Numbered from the stretch's first letter, positions 16,166 to 32,248 are shown. The stretch is 64,000 nt of DNA from Citrobacter farmeri (GCF_019048065.1 NZ_CP077291.1:2666001-2730000), one strand, 5' to 3'. Translations and numbers: made by a program. The notes: generated from the sequence alone by a model not told the origin.

Positions 16166-16807
16166 GTGGCAAAGAATTATTATGACATCACCCTCGCACT
16201 GGCTGGGATCTGCCAGTCAGCACGCCTGGTGCAACAACTTGCGCACCAGGGACATTGTGATGCCGATGCGCTCCACGTCTCACTGAACAGCGTTATCGAT
16301 ATGAACCCCAGCTCAACGCTGGGCGTGTTCGGCGGCAGCGAGGCCAATCTGCGCCTCGGTCTGGAAACCCTGCTCGGCGTGCTGAATGCCAGCAGCCGTC
16401 AGGGGCTGAATGCGGAATTGACGCGGTATACGCTTAGCCTGATGGTGCTCGAGCGTAAACTCACCGCCGCCAAAGGCGCGCTCGATACGTTGGGCGAGCG
16501 GATCAACGGCCTGCAACGCCAGCTCGATCACTTTGATCTGCAGTCCGAAACGCTGATGAGCGCAATGGCCGGTATCTATGTCGATGTCATCAGCCCGCTG
16601 GGTCCGCGCATTCAGGTGACCGGTTCCCCTGCCGTGTTGCAAAGCCCGCAGGTACAGGCCAAAGTTCGCGCCTCGCTTCTGGCCGGTATTCGCGCCGCCG
16701 TGCTCTGGCATCAGGTCGGCGGTGGCCGTCTGCAATTGATGTTTTCTCGTAATCGCCTGACCACTCAGGCAAAACAAATTCTTGCTCATTTAACCCCGGA
16801 GTTGTGA
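16166..16807 (+). CDS. hflD: HflD, lysogenization regulator
   Basis: Peripheral inner-membrane protein of 213 residues that in E. coli binds lambda CII and affects the choice of lysogeny; its normal cell role is unclear. It begins with GTG ([28 protein letters not shown]), matching the E. coli start; another GTG lies two codons upstream (16160). Mostly helical. It sits 36 nt after mnmA and 3 nt before purB, in the usual mnmA-hflD-purB cluster. Confidence 0.95.
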   Translation: MAKNYYDITLALAGICQSARLVQQLAHQGHCDADALHVSLNSVIDMNPSSTLGVFGGSEANLRLGLETLLGVLNASSRQGLNAELTRYTLSLMVLERKLTAAKGALDTLGERINGLQRQLDHFDLQSETLMSAMAGIYVDVISPLGPRIQVTGSPAVLQSPQVQAKVRASLLAGIRAAVLWHQVGGGRLQLMFSRNRLTTQAKQILAHLTPEL

Positions 16808-18178
<1,371 letters not shown>

Positions 18179-18185
18179 TCATACC

Positions 18186-18214
18186 CGGCCCGGTGACGCC
18201 AGGTCACTGGGCCG
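18186..18214 (+). terminator. purB terminator hairpin
   Basis: Twelve-pair stem: CGGCCCGGTGAC (18186-18197) with GTCACTGGGCCG (18203-18214), loop of 5 nt, one G-T pair. There is no clear T-run, so termination efficiency is uncertain. Confidence 0.65.
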
Positions 18215-18261
18215 ACTCCCCACATATTGCTCGCACCACCATTCAGCACTTCCCTTTCCCC

Positions 18262-18296
18262 GGTTTACGAAATGTTTATCCCCGCAACACCATAAT
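18262..18296 (+). promoter_or_regulatory. PhoP box and promoter of phoPQ
   Basis: GGTTTA-CGAAA-TGTTTA (18262-18278) is a PhoP box with the exact 5-nt spacer. Twelve nt further is CATAAT (18291-18296), the -10. This is the class of promoter in which the PhoP box replaces the -35, so phoPQ is autoregulated as in E. coli and Salmonella. Confidence 0.88.
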
Positions 18297-18336
18297 CAGC
18301 GTTAAACTATTAATACCGTAAAGACAGAGAGAAAAG

Positions 18337-19011
18337 ATGATGCGTGTACTGGTTGTTGAGGATAATGCGTTATTACGTCATCACCTGAAAGTTCAGCTTC
18401 AGGATGCCGGGCATCAGGTTGACGATGCCGAAGATGCCAAAGAAGCCGATTATTACCTTAACGAACACCTGCCTGACATCGCTATCGTCGATTTGGGGCT
18501 TCCGGATGAGGATGGACTGACACTGATCCGCCGCTGGCGCAGCAATGATGTTTCCCTCCCGGTCCTCGTCCTGACCGCCCGTGAAAGCTGGCAGGATAAA
18601 GTGGAAGTGCTGAGCGCGGGTGCGGATGACTATGTCACCAAACCGTTCCATATTGAAGAAGTCGCCGCGCGGATGCAGGCGCTGATGCGCCGTAACAGTG
18701 GCCACGCGTCGCAAATTATCTCTATTCCCCCATTCCAGGTTGATCTCTCTCGCCGTGAACTCTCGGTCAATGATGAAGTGATTAAACTCACTGCGTTTGA
18801 GTACACCATCATAGAAACGCTGATCCGTAATAATGGCAAAGTGGTCAGCAAGGACTCGCTGATGTTGCAGTTGTACCCGGACGCCGAGCTGCGCGAAAGC
18901 CACACCATTGACGTGCTGATGGGCCGCCTGCGTAAAAAAATACAGGCCCAGTATCCGCACGAAGTCATTACCACCGTGCGAGGTCAGGGATATCTTTTTG
19001 AACTGCGCTGA
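18337..19011 (+). CDS. phoP: response regulator PhoP
   Basis: OmpR-family response regulator for low Mg2+, acid and cationic peptides. 224 residues. Receiver domain 1-120 (VLVVEDN, phosphoacceptor in [24 protein letters not shown]) and C-terminal winged helix ([36 protein letters not shown]). Begins [10 protein letters not shown], as in Salmonella. Its stop overlaps the phoQ start (TGATG), so the pair is translationally coupled. Confidence 0.98.
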   Translation: MMRVLVVEDNALLRHHLKVQLQDAGHQVDDAEDAKEADYYLNEHLPDIAIVDLGLPDEDGLTLIRRWRSNDVSLPVLVLTARESWQDKVEVLSAGADDYVTKPFHIEEVAARMQALMRRNSGHASQIISIPPFQVDLSRRELSVNDEVIKLTAFEYTIIETLIRNNGKVVSKDSLMLQLYPDAELRESHTIDVLMGRLRKKIQAQYPHEVITTVRGQGYLFELR

Positions 19012-20474
19012 TGAATAAACTGTTGCGTCATCTTTTCCCGCTGTCGCTGCGCCTGCGCTTCCTGTTGGCGACCGCGGGCGTGGTACTGGTGCTTTCTCTG
19101 GCCTATGGCATGGTCGCGCTGGTCGGCTATAGCGTGAGCTTTGATAAAACCACGTTTCGTCTGCTGCGCGGGGAAAGTAACCTCTTCTATACTCTCGCAA
19201 AGTGGGAAGATAATAAGATTCACGTCGAACTTCCCGAGCATCTCAATGTGCAAAGCCCCACGATGTCGTTGATCTATGATGAGAACGGCAAATTGCTGTG
19301 GGCCCAGCGTGACGTGCCCTGGCTTGTCAGACTGATTCAGCCTGACTGGCTGAAAAGCAACGGGTTCCATGAGATAGAAGCAGACATCAGCGCCACCAGC
19401 GCGCTGCTCAATGACGATCACTCTGTCCAGGAGCAGTTGAAAGAGGTGCAGGAGGATGATGACGACGCCGAAATGACCCATTCGGTGGCAGTGAACGTCT
19501 ACCCGGCCACTGCGCGTATGCCGCAACTGACGATTGTGGTGGTGGATACCATTCCGATTGAGCTTAAACGTTCATATATGGTCTGGAGTTGGTTTATCTA
19601 TGTGCTGGCAGCCAACCTGCTGCTGGTCATTCCCCTGCTCTGGGTTGCGGCCTGGTGGAGCCTACGCCCTATCGAAGCGTTGGCGCGTGAAGTGCGGGAA
19701 CTGGAAGAACACCACCGCGAACAGTTGAACCCTACAACAACGCGTGAGCTGACCAGTCTGGTTCGCAACCTGAACCGCCTGCTGAAAAGTGAGCGCGAAC
19801 GTTATGACAAATATCGCACCACGCTGACCGACCTCACCCACAGCCTGAAGACCCCGCTGGCCGTGATGCAAAGTACGTTGCGCTCAATGCGCAGCGAAAA
19901 GTTGAGCGTCAGTGACGCCGAGCCGGTAATGCTCGAACAGATCAGCCGGATCTCGCAGCAAATCGGCTATTATCTGCATCGCGCCAGTATGCGTGGGGGC
20001 GGCGTGCTGCTGAGTCGCGAACTGCATCCAGTCGCACCGCTGCTGGATAATCTCACGTCGGCGCTGAACAAAGTGTATCAGCGTAAAGGGGTGAACATTA
20101 GCCTCGATATCTCGCCGGAAATCAGCTTCGTCGGTGAACAAAACGACTTTGTCGAAGTGATGGGCAACGTGCTGGATAACGCCTGTAAGTACTGCCTGGA
20201 GTTTGTCGAAATTTCCGCCCGCCAGACCGACGATCATCTGTACATCGTGGTAGAAGATGACGGTCCTGGTATCCCTCATAGCAAACGCGATCTGGTATTC
20301 GACCGCGGTCAACGTGTAGATACGCTACGTCCGGGACAAGGTGTCGGATTAGCAGTAGCGCGAGAGATCACCGAACAATATGACGGCAAAATTGTTGCCA
20401 GCGACAGCCTGCTCGGCGGTGCGCACATGGAGGTCATTTTTGGTCATCAGCAGCCGGGGACAAAAGACGACTAA
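19011..20474 (+). CDS. phoQ: sensor histidine kinase PhoQ
   Basis: Inner-membrane kinase/phosphatase for PhoP. 487 residues. Two membrane helices (about 17-40 and 195-215) enclose the periplasmic PAS-like sensor, whose acidic patch [10 protein letters not shown] binds divalent cations. A HAMP segment follows, then the phosphorylated histidine in [13 protein letters not shown] and the ATPase boxes [17 protein letters not shown] and GQGVGLAV. Cotranscribed with phoP from the PhoP-box promoter. Confidence 0.98.
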   Translation: MNKLLRHLFPLSLRLRFLLATAGVVLVLSLAYGMVALVGYSVSFDKTTFRLLRGESNLFYTLAKWEDNKIHVELPEHLNVQSPTMSLIYDENGKLLWAQRDVPWLVRLIQPDWLKSNGFHEIEADISATSALLNDDHSVQEQLKEVQEDDDDAEMTHSVAVNVYPATARMPQLTIVVVDTIPIELKRSYMVWSWFIYVLAANLLLVIPLLWVAAWWSLRPIEALAREVRELEEHHREQLNPTTTRELTSLVRNLNRLLKSERERYDKYRTTLTDLTHSLKTPLAVMQSTLRSMRSEKLSVSDAEPVMLEQISRISQQIGYYLHRASMRGGGVLLSRELHPVAPLLDNLTSALNKVYQRKGVNISLDISPEISFVGEQNDFVEVMGNVLDNACKYCLEFVEISARQTDDHLYIVVEDDGPGIPHSKRDLVFDRGQRVDTLRPGQGVGLAVAREITEQYDGKIVASDSLLGGAHMEVIFGHQQPGTKDD

Positions 20475-20570
20475 TCCAAAATGTAATAAATATGAGCCAA
20501 CTGCACGCATCTGGTTAAGCATCCGTTATAATCGGTGACAGATACCAGCCCCAGCCTGTGGAAGCTCAAT

Positions 20571-21692
20571 ATGGAATACCAATTAACACTCAACTGGCCC
20601 GAATTTCTTGAACGTCACTGGCAAAAGCGCCCGGTGGTGTTAAAACGCGGCTTTAATAACTTCATCGATCCCCTCTCTCCTGACGAACTGGCAGGGCTGG
20701 CGATGGAAAACGAAGTCGATAGCCGTCTGGTAAGCCATCAGGAGGGTAAATGGCAGGTCAGCCACGGTCCGTTCGAAAGCTATGACCATCTCGGCGAAAA
20801 TAACTGGTCATTACTGGTACAGGCGGTGAACCACTGGCATGAACCGACCGCCGCGCTGATGCGCCCCTTCCGCGCCCTACCCGACTGGCGTATTGACGAT
20901 CTGATGATCTCATTCTCCGTACCCGGCGGCGGCGTAGGCCCGCATCTCGATCAGTATGATGTATTTATCATTCAGGGGACGGGTCGCCGCCGCTGGCGCG
21001 TGGGTGAAAAGTTGCAGATGAAACAGCACTGCCCGCATCCGGATCTGCTGCAGGTAGATCCTTTTGACGCCATCATTGATGAAGAACTGGAACCGGGCGA
21101 TATTCTCTATATTCCGCCGGGATTCCCGCATGAAGGCTATGCGCTGGAAAACGCGATGAACTATTCGGTCGGTTTCCGCGCGCCGAATACACGCGAACTG
21201 ATCAGCGGTTTTGCCGATTATGTCCTGCAACGTGAGCTGGGCAGTACGTATTACAGCGACCCGGACGTACCCGCGCGTGAACATCCTGCCGACGTCCTGC
21301 CGCAGGAAATGGACAAACTGCGCGCCATGATGCTGGATCTGATTAATCAGCCGGAGCATTTCAAACAATGGTTCGGTGAGTTTATCTCTCAGTCGCGTCA
21401 TGAACTGGATATTGCACCGCCGGAGCCGCCGTATCAGCCTGATGAGATCTATGATGCCCTGAAGCAGGGCGATGTACTGGTGCGTCTGGGGGGATTACGG
21501 GTACTGCGCGTGGGTGATGACGTTTATGCCAATGGCGAAAGAATTGACTCCCCGCACCGACCGGCACTGGAAGCGCTCGCCAGTCATATCGTGCTGACAG
21601 CGGAGAATTTTGGTGACGCGCTGGAAGATCCCTCATTCCTCGCCATGCTGGCAGCGCTGGTCAACAGCGGCTACTGGTTCTTCGAAGGGTAA
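20571..21692 (+). CDS. roxA: ribosomal protein arginine hydroxylase RoxA
   Basis: JmjC-type Fe(II)/2-oxoglutarate oxygenase (formerly YcfD) that hydroxylates an arginine of ribosomal protein L16. 373 residues, as in E. coli. Seen: the iron ligands HLDQYD and the later histidine in PPGFPHEGYAL, GTGRRRWRVGEK, and a C-terminal winged-helix region. The start at 20571 (MEYQLTLNWPEFLERHW) matches the family; the open frame extends 12 codons further. It lies 96 nt after phoQ. Confidence 0.96.
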   Translation: MEYQLTLNWPEFLERHWQKRPVVLKRGFNNFIDPLSPDELAGLAMENEVDSRLVSHQEGKWQVSHGPFESYDHLGENNWSLLVQAVNHWHEPTAALMRPFRALPDWRIDDLMISFSVPGGGVGPHLDQYDVFIIQGTGRRRWRVGEKLQMKQHCPHPDLLQVDPFDAIIDEELEPGDILYIPPGFPHEGYALENAMNYSVGFRAPNTRELISGFADYVLQRELGSTYYSDPDVPAREHPADVLPQEMDKLRAMMLDLINQPEHFKQWFGEFISQSRHELDIAPPEPPYQPDEIYDALKQGDVLVRLGGLRVLRVGDDVYANGERIDSPHRPALEALASHIVLTAENFGDALEDPSFLAMLAALVNSGYWFFEG

Positions 21693-21702
21693 CATTGAGA
21701 TT

Positions 21703-21776
21703 ATGCCGGATGGCGACGCTGATGCGTCTTATCCGGCCTACGGTTCAAATCTCCTGTAGGCCGGATAAGCGTCGCG
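21703..21776. repeat. REP/BIME element between roxA and pepT
   Basis: Two palindromic units in opposite orientation: one containing ATGCCGGATGGCGACGCT and GCGTCTTATCCGGCCTAC, the other GTAGGCCGGATAAGCG. They lie between convergent genes, the usual place for enterobacterial REP elements. Confidence 0.85.
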
Positions 21777-21795
21777 CCATGTGGCATCAGCCACG

Positions 21796-23022
21796 CTACG
21801 ACTGTTTCACCGTTAACTCGGCAATCCGTACAATCACCTGCACCGCTTTCTCCATACCTTCCAGCGTCACAAACTCATGCTTGCCATGATAGTTGTAGCC
21901 ACCGGTGAACAGATTCGGGCACGGCAATCCCATGAAAGAGAGTTGCGCGCCGTCGGTGCCGCCGCGGATCGGCTTCATCACTGGTTGAATGTCACAGTCA
22001 CGCATCGCCTGCTGAGCGATATCCAGAACATGCGGATGCTCAACCACCTTTTCACGCATATTGTAATAACTGTCTTCAATCACCAGTTCAATGTAACAGT
22101 CCGGGTGTAACCCTTTCCCGACCTTCCTGGCTATCTCCATCATCTTACGTTTACGCGCTTCAAACTGTTTGCGGTCAAAATCGCGAATGATGTAGTGCAT
22201 ATCCGCGCGATCCACGGTGCCTTTCATGCTCGCAAGATGGTAGAAACCTTCATAACCTTCGGTCATTTCCGGGCTTTCATCCGCCGGAACCTCGGCATGA
22301 ATACGCGCCGCAAGGGATAATGCGTTAACCATTACCCCTTTCGCCGTCCCCGGATGCACGTTGTTGCCAACGATTTTGATATTCACCGAGGCGGCATTGA
22401 AGTTCTCGAACTCCAGTTCCCCCACGCCGCCACCGTCAACGGTATAGGCCCATTTTGCGTCAAAAGCCGCAACATCAAAATGTTTCGCCCCTTTGCCAAC
22501 CTCTTCATCCGGCGTAAAGGCGACGCGGATATCACCATGGGGAATATTTTTATGCTTCAGCACCGCCAGCGCGGTCATGATTTCCGCCACACCCGCTTTG
22601 TCATCCGCCCCCAGCAGCGTTTTGCCGTCGGTGGTGATCAGCGTTTGTCCGAGCAACTGATGTAGCACCGGGAACATCACCGGTGACAGCACTTCATCAC
22701 CAATGCCCAGAGCAATATCCCCGCCGCGGTAGTTCTCAACAATCTGCGGATTCACGTGCTTACCGCTGAAATCCGGTGAGGTATCCACATGGGAAATGAA
22801 GCCAATAGCAGGGATATCGCCAGGGACATTCGCCGGAAGCGTTGCCATCAGCGTCCCTTTGTCACTTAATGTCACATTGACCAGCTCCATTTCTTCGAGC
22901 TGCTGTTTGAGCAAATTTAATAACTTCCACTGTCCCTCAGTACTGGGAACCTGTCTCACACCTGATTTCGATTGGGTATCCAATGAAACGTAGTGTAGAA
23001 AACGCTCAAGTAGTTTATCCAT
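21796..23022 (-). CDS. pepT: peptidase T (tripeptidase)
   Basis: Cytosolic zinc aminopeptidase of the M20 family that cleaves N-terminal residues from tripeptides. 408 residues from ATG 23022, which has GAGGGTG upstream and gives [21 protein letters not shown]. The zinc-site motifs [30 protein letters not shown] and the dimer-domain [12 protein letters not shown] are all present. Convergent with roxA across a REP element. Confidence 0.97.
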   Translation of the reverse strand: MDKLLERFLHYVSLDTQSKSGVRQVPSTEGQWKLLNLLKQQLEEMELVNVTLSDKGTLMATLPANVPGDIPAIGFISHVDTSPDFSGKHVNPQIVENYRGGDIALGIGDEVLSPVMFPVLHQLLGQTLITTDGKTLLGADDKAGVAEIMTALAVLKHKNIPHGDIRVAFTPDEEVGKGAKHFDVAAFDAKWAYTVDGGGVGELEFENFNAASVNIKIVGNNVHPGTAKGVMVNALSLAARIHAEVPADESPEMTEGYEGFYHLASMKGTVDRADMHYIIRDFDRKQFEARKRKMMEIARKVGKGLHPDCYIELVIEDSYYNMREKVVEHPHVLDIAQQAMRDCDIQPVMKPIRGGTDGAQLSFMGLPCPNLFTGGYNYHGKHEFVTLEGMEKAVQVIVRIAELTVKQS

Positions 23023-23272
23023 GCAGTCACCCTCACTATTTGTGACAACATTATCAGTAAGCCACAAAAGACAAATATTGCGTCAGGTCACTTTTATCCC
23101 CGCAAACGAGAATATTTCGCTTCCCGACCCCTGATGACTATAAGACTACGACAGTTATTGGCAACAAACGTTGGCGATGACAACGGTTTGCCGTAGAATT
23201 ACGGCCCTCATTAAGAGTCACCAAGGTGGTCAACCACAAACCCCGCATCGGTCAGCCATCCGTTGCGTCTAC

Positions 23273-24409
23273 ATGGGACAGAGTAAAAAATTGAATAAAC
23301 AACCGCGTTCGCTTTCACCGCTGGTTCTTTTGTCAGGTATCAGCAAAAGCTTCGATGGAAAAGAGGTCATTTCCGAACTGGATTTGACCATCAATAATGG
23401 CGAGTTCCTCACGCTGCTTGGCCCTTCTGGCTGCGGTAAAACAACCGTTTTGCGCCTGATTGCCGGTCTGGAAACCGTAGATTCCGGGCACATCATGCTC
23501 GATAACCAGGATATCACCCACGTACCGGCTGAAAACCGCTATGTGAATACCGTCTTTCAAAGCTATGCGTTATTCCCCCACATGACCGTTTTTGAAAATG
23601 TGGCGTTCGGATTGCGCATGCAAAAGACTCCCGCCGCCGACATCACCCCGCGCGTACTGGAAGCACTGCGAATGGTGCAACTGGAAGAGTTTGCCCAGCG
23701 TAAGCCGCATCAGCTCTCCGGAGGTCAACAGCAGCGCGTGGCGATTGCCCGTGCGGTAGTCAATAAACCGCGCCTGCTGCTGCTGGATGAATCCCTCTCG
23801 GCGCTGGACTATAAGCTGCGAAAACAGATGCAGAACGAACTGAAAGCGTTGCAGCGTAAGCTCGGCATCACGTTCGTGTTCGTGACGCACGATCAGGAAG
23901 AAGCCCTGACCATGTCCGATCGTATCGTCGTTATGCGCGATGGGCGCATTGAACAGGATGGCACACCGCGTGAAATCTACGAAGAGCCGAAAAACCTGTT
24001 CGTCGCCGGATTCATTGGCGAGATCAACATGTTTAACGCCACGGTGATCGAGCGTCTGGACGAACAGCGCGTACGCGCTAATGTCGAAGGCCGCGAATGC
24101 AATATCTACGTCAACTTTGCCGTTGAGCCGGGACAGAAACTGCACGTTCTGCTGCGACCAGAAGATCTGCGCGTAGATGAAATCAACGACGATAACCACA
24201 TTGACGGCCTGATCGGCTACGTCCGCGAGCGTAACTATAAGGGTATGACGCTGGAGTCGGTGGTTGAACTGGAAAATGGCAAGATGGTGATGGTCAGCGA
24301 ATTCTTCAACGAAGACGATCCGGACTTTGACCACTCTCTCGACCAGAAAATGGCCATTAACTGGGTAGAAAGCTGGGAGGTCGTACTGGCTGATGAAGAA
24401 CACAAGTAA
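23273..24409 (+). CDS. potA: spermidine/putrescine ABC transporter ATPase
   Basis: ATPase of the PotABCD importer. 378 residues from ATG 23273 ([10 protein letters not shown]). Walker [10 protein letters not shown], signature [14 protein letters not shown], Walker [14 protein letters not shown]-loop VTHDQEEA, then a C-terminal TOBE-like regulatory domain ([10 protein letters not shown]). The frame stays open 34 codons upstream, but those residues are not in the E. coli protein. It overlaps potB by 17 nt; all four pot genes form one operon. Confidence 0.98.
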   Translation: MGQSKKLNKQPRSLSPLVLLSGISKSFDGKEVISELDLTINNGEFLTLLGPSGCGKTTVLRLIAGLETVDSGHIMLDNQDITHVPAENRYVNTVFQSYALFPHMTVFENVAFGLRMQKTPAADITPRVLEALRMVQLEEFAQRKPHQLSGGQQQRVAIARAVVNKPRLLLLDESLSALDYKLRKQMQNELKALQRKLGITFVFVTHDQEEALTMSDRIVVMRDGRIEQDGTPREIYEEPKNLFVAGFIGEINMFNATVIERLDEQRVRANVEGRECNIYVNFAVEPGQKLHVLLRPEDLRVDEINDDNHIDGLIGYVRERNYKGMTLESVVELENGKMVMVSEFFNEDDPDFDHSLDQKMAINWVESWEVVLADEEHK

Positions 24410-25250
24410 ATTCCAGAATGTGGTGATTGTCACTATCGTCGGTTGGCTTGTGTTGTTTGTCTTTCTGCCCAACCTGATGATCATTGGCACCAGCTTTTTG
24501 ACTCGCGACGATGCCAGCTTCGTCAAAATGGTCTTTACGCTGGACAACTACTCGCGCCTGCTCGATCCGCTCTATTTTGAAGTGCTGCTGCACTCGCTGA
24601 ATATGGCGCTAATCGCCACCCTCGCCTGCCTCGTGCTCGGCTATCCTTTTGCCTGGTTTCTGGCGCGACTGCCGGAGAAGATCCGCCCGCTGCTGTTGTT
24701 TCTGCTAATTGTCCCGTTCTGGACCAACTCGCTGATCCGCATTTACGGGCTGAAAATTTTCCTCAGCACCAAAGGTTACCTGAACGAATTTCTGCTGTGG
24801 CTGGGGGTGATCGAGACGCCGATGCGCATCATGTTCACCCCGAGCGCGGTAATTATCGGTCTGGTGTATATTCTGCTGCCATTTATGGTAATGCCGCTGT
24901 ACTCCAGCATTGAGAAGCTCGACAGACCGCTGCTGGAAGCGGCGAAAGACCTGGGTGCCAGCAAGTTGCAGACCTTTATCCGGATAATCATCCCGCTGAC
25001 CATGCCGGGCATTATTGCCGGTTGTCTGCTGGTGATGCTGCCCGCGATGGGGCTGTTCTACGTCTCCGACCTGATGGGCGGCGCGAAGAACCTGCTGATC
25101 GGTAACGTAATTAAGGTTCAGTTCCTCAACATCCGTGACTGGCCGTTCGGCGCTGCCACCAGCATTACGCTGACGATTGTGATGGGCCTGATGCTGCTGG
25201 TTTACTGGCGCGCCTCCCGACTGCTGAACAAAAAGGGAGAACTCGAATGA
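24393..25250 (+). CDS. potB: spermidine/putrescine ABC transporter permease PotB
   Basis: Inner-membrane permease with six predicted helices and the ATPase-docking EAA loop [28 protein letters not shown]. 285 residues from ATG 24393; the E. coli form is annotated about ten residues shorter. Forms the channel with PotC. Confidence 0.97.
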   Translation: MKNTSKFQNVVIVTIVGWLVLFVFLPNLMIIGTSFLTRDDASFVKMVFTLDNYSRLLDPLYFEVLLHSLNMALIATLACLVLGYPFAWFLARLPEKIRPLLLFLLIVPFWTNSLIRIYGLKIFLSTKGYLNEFLLWLGVIETPMRIMFTPSAVIIGLVYILLPFMVMPLYSSIEKLDRPLLEAAKDLGASKLQTFIRIIIPLTMPGIIAGCLLVMLPAMGLFYVSDLMGGAKNLLIGNVIKVQFLNIRDWPFGAATSITLTIVMGLMLLVYWRASRLLNKKGELE

Positions 25251-26038
25251 TCGGTAGACTGCTTCGTGGCGGTTTTATGACCGCTATCTACGCGTACCTG
25301 TACATTCCCATCATTATTTTGATTGTGAACTCCTTTAACAGCTCGCGATTTGGCATCAACTGGCAGGGTTTTACGACCAAATGGTATGGCCTGCTGATGA
25401 ACAACGACAGCCTGCTGCAAGCGGCGCAACACTCGCTGACGATGGCCATTTTTTCCGCAACGTTCGCCACCGTCATCGGTTCGTTGACTGCGGTTGCGCT
25501 GTATCGCTACCGTTTTCGCGGTAAACCGTTCGTCAGCGGAATGCTGTTTGTGGTGATGATGTCGCCGGATATTGTAATGGCAATTTCGCTGCTGGTGCTG
25601 TTTATGTTGCTGGGCATCCAGTTAGGTTTCTGGTCGCTCCTGTTTTCGCATATCACTTTCTGCCTGCCTTTTGTGGTGGTGACTGTCTATTCACGGCTGA
25701 AAGGGTTTGACGTACGGATGCTGGAAGCGGCAAAAGATCTGGGTGCCAGTGAAATCACTATCCTGCGCAAAATCATTCTGCCGCTGGCAATGCCAGCCGT
25801 CGCCGCCGGCTGGCTGCTGAGCTTCACTCTGTCGATGGATGATGTGGTAGTCTCGTCATTCGTGACCGGGCCTGGCTATGAAATTCTACCGTTGAAGATC
25901 TACTCAATGGTGAAAGTCGGCGTTTCACCGGAGGTGAATGCGCTGGCGACCATTCTGTTGGTGTTATCGCTGGTTCTGGTGATCGCCAGCCAACTTATTG
26001 CTCGTGATAAAACGAAAGTTCAGGGGACGTTAAAATGA
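25247..26038 (+). CDS. potC: spermidine/putrescine ABC transporter permease PotC
   Basis: Second permease, 263 residues, six helices, EAA loop [28 protein letters not shown]. It overlaps potB and potD by 4 nt each (ATGA), showing tight translational coupling. Confidence 0.97.
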   Translation: MIGRLLRGGFMTAIYAYLYIPIIILIVNSFNSSRFGINWQGFTTKWYGLLMNNDSLLQAAQHSLTMAIFSATFATVIGSLTAVALYRYRFRGKPFVSGMLFVVMMSPDIVMAISLLVLFMLLGIQLGFWSLLFSHITFCLPFVVVTVYSRLKGFDVRMLEAAKDLGASEITILRKIILPLAMPAVAAGWLLSFTLSMDDVVVSSFVTGPGYEILPLKIYSMVKVGVSPEVNALATILLVLSLVLVIASQLIARDKTKVQGTLK

Positions 26039-27081
26039 TGAAATGGTCACGCCACCTGCTCGCGGCAGGCGCTCTTGCAATGGGAATGAGCGCTGTGCAC
26101 GCGGACGACAGTAAAACACTCTATTTCTACAACTGGACCGAGTATGTTCCGCCAGGACTGCTGGAGCAGTTCACCAAAGAGACCGGCATCAAGGTGATTT
26201 ATTCGACCTACGAGTCGAATGAAACCATGTATGCCAAGCTCAAAACCTACAAAGACGGCGCCTACGATCTGGTGGTGCCTTCCACCTATTACGTCGACAA
26301 AATGCGTAAAGAGGGCATGATTCAGAAGATCGACAAATCAACGTTAACCAACTTCAACAACCTCGATCCCGAGATGCTGAACAAGCCGTTTGACCCTAAC
26401 AACGACTACTCCATTCCGTACATCTGGGGTGCGACGGCTATTGGCGTGAACAGCGACAGCATTGACCCGAAAACCGTCACCAGTTGGGCTGACCTGTGGA
26501 AGCCAGAATACAAAGGCAGCCTGCTGCTGACTGACGATGCGCGCGAAGTGTTCCAGATGGCGCTGCGTAAGCTGGGCTATTCCGGTAACACCACCGATCC
26601 AAAAGAGATTGAAGCGGCCTATAACGAGTTGAAAAAGCTGATGCCCAACGTCGCTGCGTTTAACTCCGACAACCCGGCAAATCCGTATATGGAAGGTGAA
26701 GTGAATCTGGGAATGGTGTGGAACGGCTCTGCCTTCGTCGCACGCCAGGCCGGTACGCCGCTGGAGGTTGTCTGGCCGAAAGAAGGCGGGATCTTCTGGA
26801 TGGATAGCCTGTCAATTCCGGCGAACGCCAAAAACAAAGAGGGTGCGCTGAAGCTGATTAACTTCCTGCTGCGCCCGGATGTGGCGAAAGAAGTGGCAGA
26901 AACCATCGGCTACCCGACGCCAAACCTGGCGGCGCGTAAGCTGTTAAGCCCGGAAGTCGCCAATGATAAATCGCTCTACCCGGATGCAGAGACGATCGGC
27001 AAAGGCGAATGGCAAAACGATGTCGGCTCCGCCAGCGCGATTTACGAAGAGTATTATCAGAAGCTGAAAGCAGGACGCTGA
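26035..27081 (+). CDS. potD: polyamine-binding periplasmic protein PotD
   Basis: Solute-binding protein, 348 residues. The signal peptide ends SAVHA before DDSKTLYFYNWTEYVPPGLLEQFTKETG. The ligand cleft includes STYESNETMYAK, the aromatic and acidic residues in IPYIWGATAIG, and WMDSLSIP. It delivers spermidine, and putrescine less well, to PotBC. A shared terminator follows. Confidence 0.98.
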   Translation: MMKWSRHLLAAGALAMGMSAVHADDSKTLYFYNWTEYVPPGLLEQFTKETGIKVIYSTYESNETMYAKLKTYKDGAYDLVVPSTYYVDKMRKEGMIQKIDKSTLTNFNNLDPEMLNKPFDPNNDYSIPYIWGATAIGVNSDSIDPKTVTSWADLWKPEYKGSLLLTDDAREVFQMALRKLGYSGNTTDPKEIEAAYNELKKLMPNVAAFNSDNPANPYMEGEVNLGMVWNGSAFVARQAGTPLEVVWPKEGGIFWMDSLSIPANAKNKEGALKLINFLLRPDVAKEVAETIGYPTPNLAARKLLSPEVANDKSLYPDAETIGKGEWQNDVGSASAIYEEYYQKLKAGR

Positions 27082-27087
27082 TTCAGC

Positions 27088-27117
27088 AAAAAGGCCCGGA
27101 TATCCGGGCCTTTTTAT
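27088..27117. terminator. bidirectional terminator between potD and cobB
   Basis: AAAAAGGCCCGGA / TCCGGGCCTTTTT, centred on the short AT loop at about 27101. Both strands end in T-runs, so it serves the convergent genes potD and cobB. From memory, E. coli K-12 has ycfZ and ymfA in this gap; here there is nothing else. Confidence 0.92.
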
Positions 27118-27938
27118 TACAATCCTTTCAATAGCTTATCCACAAACTCAGGCACCACCTGACTTGCCGGACCGTAATATTTCTCCTGGAACTCGCTACC
27201 AACCTGGCTCGGTTCCAGATTCAACTCAACGGTATGCGCACCGTGCAGTTTCGCTTCATGGACAAAACCGGCCGCCGGGTAGACGTGGCCTGAGGTACCA
27301 ATCGCGATGAAGATATCCGCCATGGCCAGCGCCATATAGATCTCATCCATGCCGAGCGGCATCTCACCAAACCACACCACATGCGGACGCAGCGGTGCCG
27401 GGAACTGACAACAGTGACATTTATCTTCTGGTGTCACATCACCCGTCCACTCAAGGATCTGCCCGCTCTGCGAGCAATGCACCTTCAGCAGCTCGCCATG
27501 CATGTGGATGATATTCTGATTACCCGCCCGCTCATGCAAATTATCGATATTCTGCGTCACCAGTAGAAAACGGTCACCCAGCGCCTCTTCCAGTTTTGCC
27601 AGCGCGACATGCGCCGGGTTAGGCTGGATTTCAGGCTGCTGTAATTGACGACGGCGGGCATTATAAAATGATTGCACCAACGCGGGATTACGGGCGAAGC
27701 CTTCTGGCGTCGCTACATCTTCAACCCGGTGCTCTTCCCACAGTCCGTCTGCAGCGCGGAAAGTCCGAATACCAGACTCCGCTGAGATCCCTGCCCCTGT
27801 AAGCACCAAAACTCTTGGTTTTTCCATCACTTCCGGTACCACTCTGTCTCTGAAAAAAATCCGTTGACGAAGGCGTTCGCGCAGATGGCGTTTGTTTTTC
27901 CGAAATCGACTTAACCGATGACCCCGACGCGACAGCAT
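27117..27938 (-). CDS. cobB: NAD-dependent deacylase (sirtuin) CobB
   Basis: Sirtuin removing acetyl and succinyl groups from lysines, for example activating acetyl-CoA synthetase. 273 residues; it ends LLKGL, six residues earlier than I recall for E. coli. Seen: the NAD site [14 protein letters not shown], the desuccinylase Tyr-x-x-Arg pair in [22 protein letters not shown], catalytic HMHGE and zinc-site cysteines (CSQS, CHCC). The arginine-rich 37-residue N-terminus ([23 protein letters not shown]) belongs to the long isoform; an internal ATG (MEKPRVLVL) gives the short one. It lies 15 nt after nagK. Confidence 0.97.
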   Translation of the reverse strand: MLSRRGHRLSRFRKNKRHLRERLRQRIFFRDRVVPEVMEKPRVLVLTGAGISAESGIRTFRAADGLWEEHRVEDVATPEGFARNPALVQSFYNARRRQLQQPEIQPNPAHVALAKLEEALGDRFLLVTQNIDNLHERAGNQNIIHMHGELLKVHCSQSGQILEWTGDVTPEDKCHCCQFPAPLRPHVVWFGEMPLGMDEIYMALAMADIFIAIGTSGHVYPAAGFVHEAKLHGAHTVELNLEPSQVGSEFQEKYYGPASQVVPEFVDKLLKGL

Positions 27939-27953
27939 AGCAACCTCTTTTGA

Positions 27954-28865
27954 TTAATCGGTAAGATGTAGGAAGGCGGCGCCACGCATCCCGCCCGCAT
28001 CACCGTGTCGTGCTCGCTCAATACGCGGAACACGTGCGACGGGAAGCAGATGTCGCGGCAATCTGTCTGCCAGATGGGCGGTGATAGCCGAAAAGTTCGA
28101 CAATCCTCCTCCGATGACGACCAGATCCGGATCGACGATGGTCAGGATATTTCCCAGACACACCGCCAGTAAATCCAGATAACGCTCAACGTGCGCCCGC
28201 GCCCCCTCATCCCCCTGCTCCCACAGAGAAATGATTTCAGGCGCCTCTAACGGTTGATGATAGTAATGCTGATACAACCAGGCAAATCCCCGCCCGGACA
28301 GATAATTTTCAATGCAGCCAAGTTGACCGCAGCCGCAGCGGCGCAGCGGAAAATCGAGGCCCATCAGCGTGAGCGCATCGACCGGCAGACGCATATGGCC
28401 GAACTCGCCGGTGATGTAGCTGCGCCCGGTGATCGGTTTTCCGTTGAGAATTAAACCGCCTCCCACCCCCGTGCCCAGAATCAGGCCCATCACCAGCGGA
28501 TAGCGGGTGAACTCATCATCCCAGGCTTCAGACAGGGCAAAACAGTTCGCATCGTTATCGAGGCGAACGTCGCGGTCAAGCCGCGCACTGAGATCGGCAC
28601 GCAGGGGTTTGCCACTAGCAGCAGGGACATTCGCGGCATACAGCGTGCCATCTTCGGTTTCCGGCATACCGGGAATGCCAATGCCCACCGAACCTTTCAC
28701 GCCAAATCGCTGGTCGGCTTCCGCCACCAGTCCGCAAACGGCCTCTAAAAAAGCGTCATAGCTGTCGCGCGGAGTAGGTACACGTTTTTCCCACTGCAAT
28801 TTCCGCTCATTATCAAAGACGCCCAACGCAATTTTTGTCCCACCAATATCAAACCCGTAATACAT
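27954..28865 (-). CDS. nagK: N-acetyl-D-glucosamine kinase
   Basis: ROK-family kinase that phosphorylates GlcNAc recovered from cell wall turnover. 303 residues, as in E. coli, from ATG 28865 ([15 protein letters not shown]). Seen: phosphate loop [15 protein letters not shown] and the ROK zinc motif [17 protein letters not shown]. Probably cotranscribed with cobB. The functional partner NagZ is encoded elsewhere in this window. Confidence 0.97.
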   Translation of the reverse strand: MYYGFDIGGTKIALGVFDNERKLQWEKRVPTPRDSYDAFLEAVCGLVAEADQRFGVKGSVGIGIPGMPETEDGTLYAANVPAASGKPLRADLSARLDRDVRLDNDANCFALSEAWDDEFTRYPLVMGLILGTGVGGGLILNGKPITGRSYITGEFGHMRLPVDALTLMGLDFPLRRCGCGQLGCIENYLSGRGFAWLYQHYYHQPLEAPEIISLWEQGDEGARAHVERYLDLLAVCLGNILTIVDPDLVVIGGGLSNFSAITAHLADRLPRHLLPVARVPRIERARHGDAGGMRGAAFLHLTD

Positions 28866-28954
28866 TGCCGCTCCTTGTTTTATACACTTCATCCTTCAGG
28901 CTGCCGCTGTTGAGGTCACATGAACGATTTTGTGTATCTCTCACGCAATTATGG

Positions 28955-32248
<3,294 letters not shown>

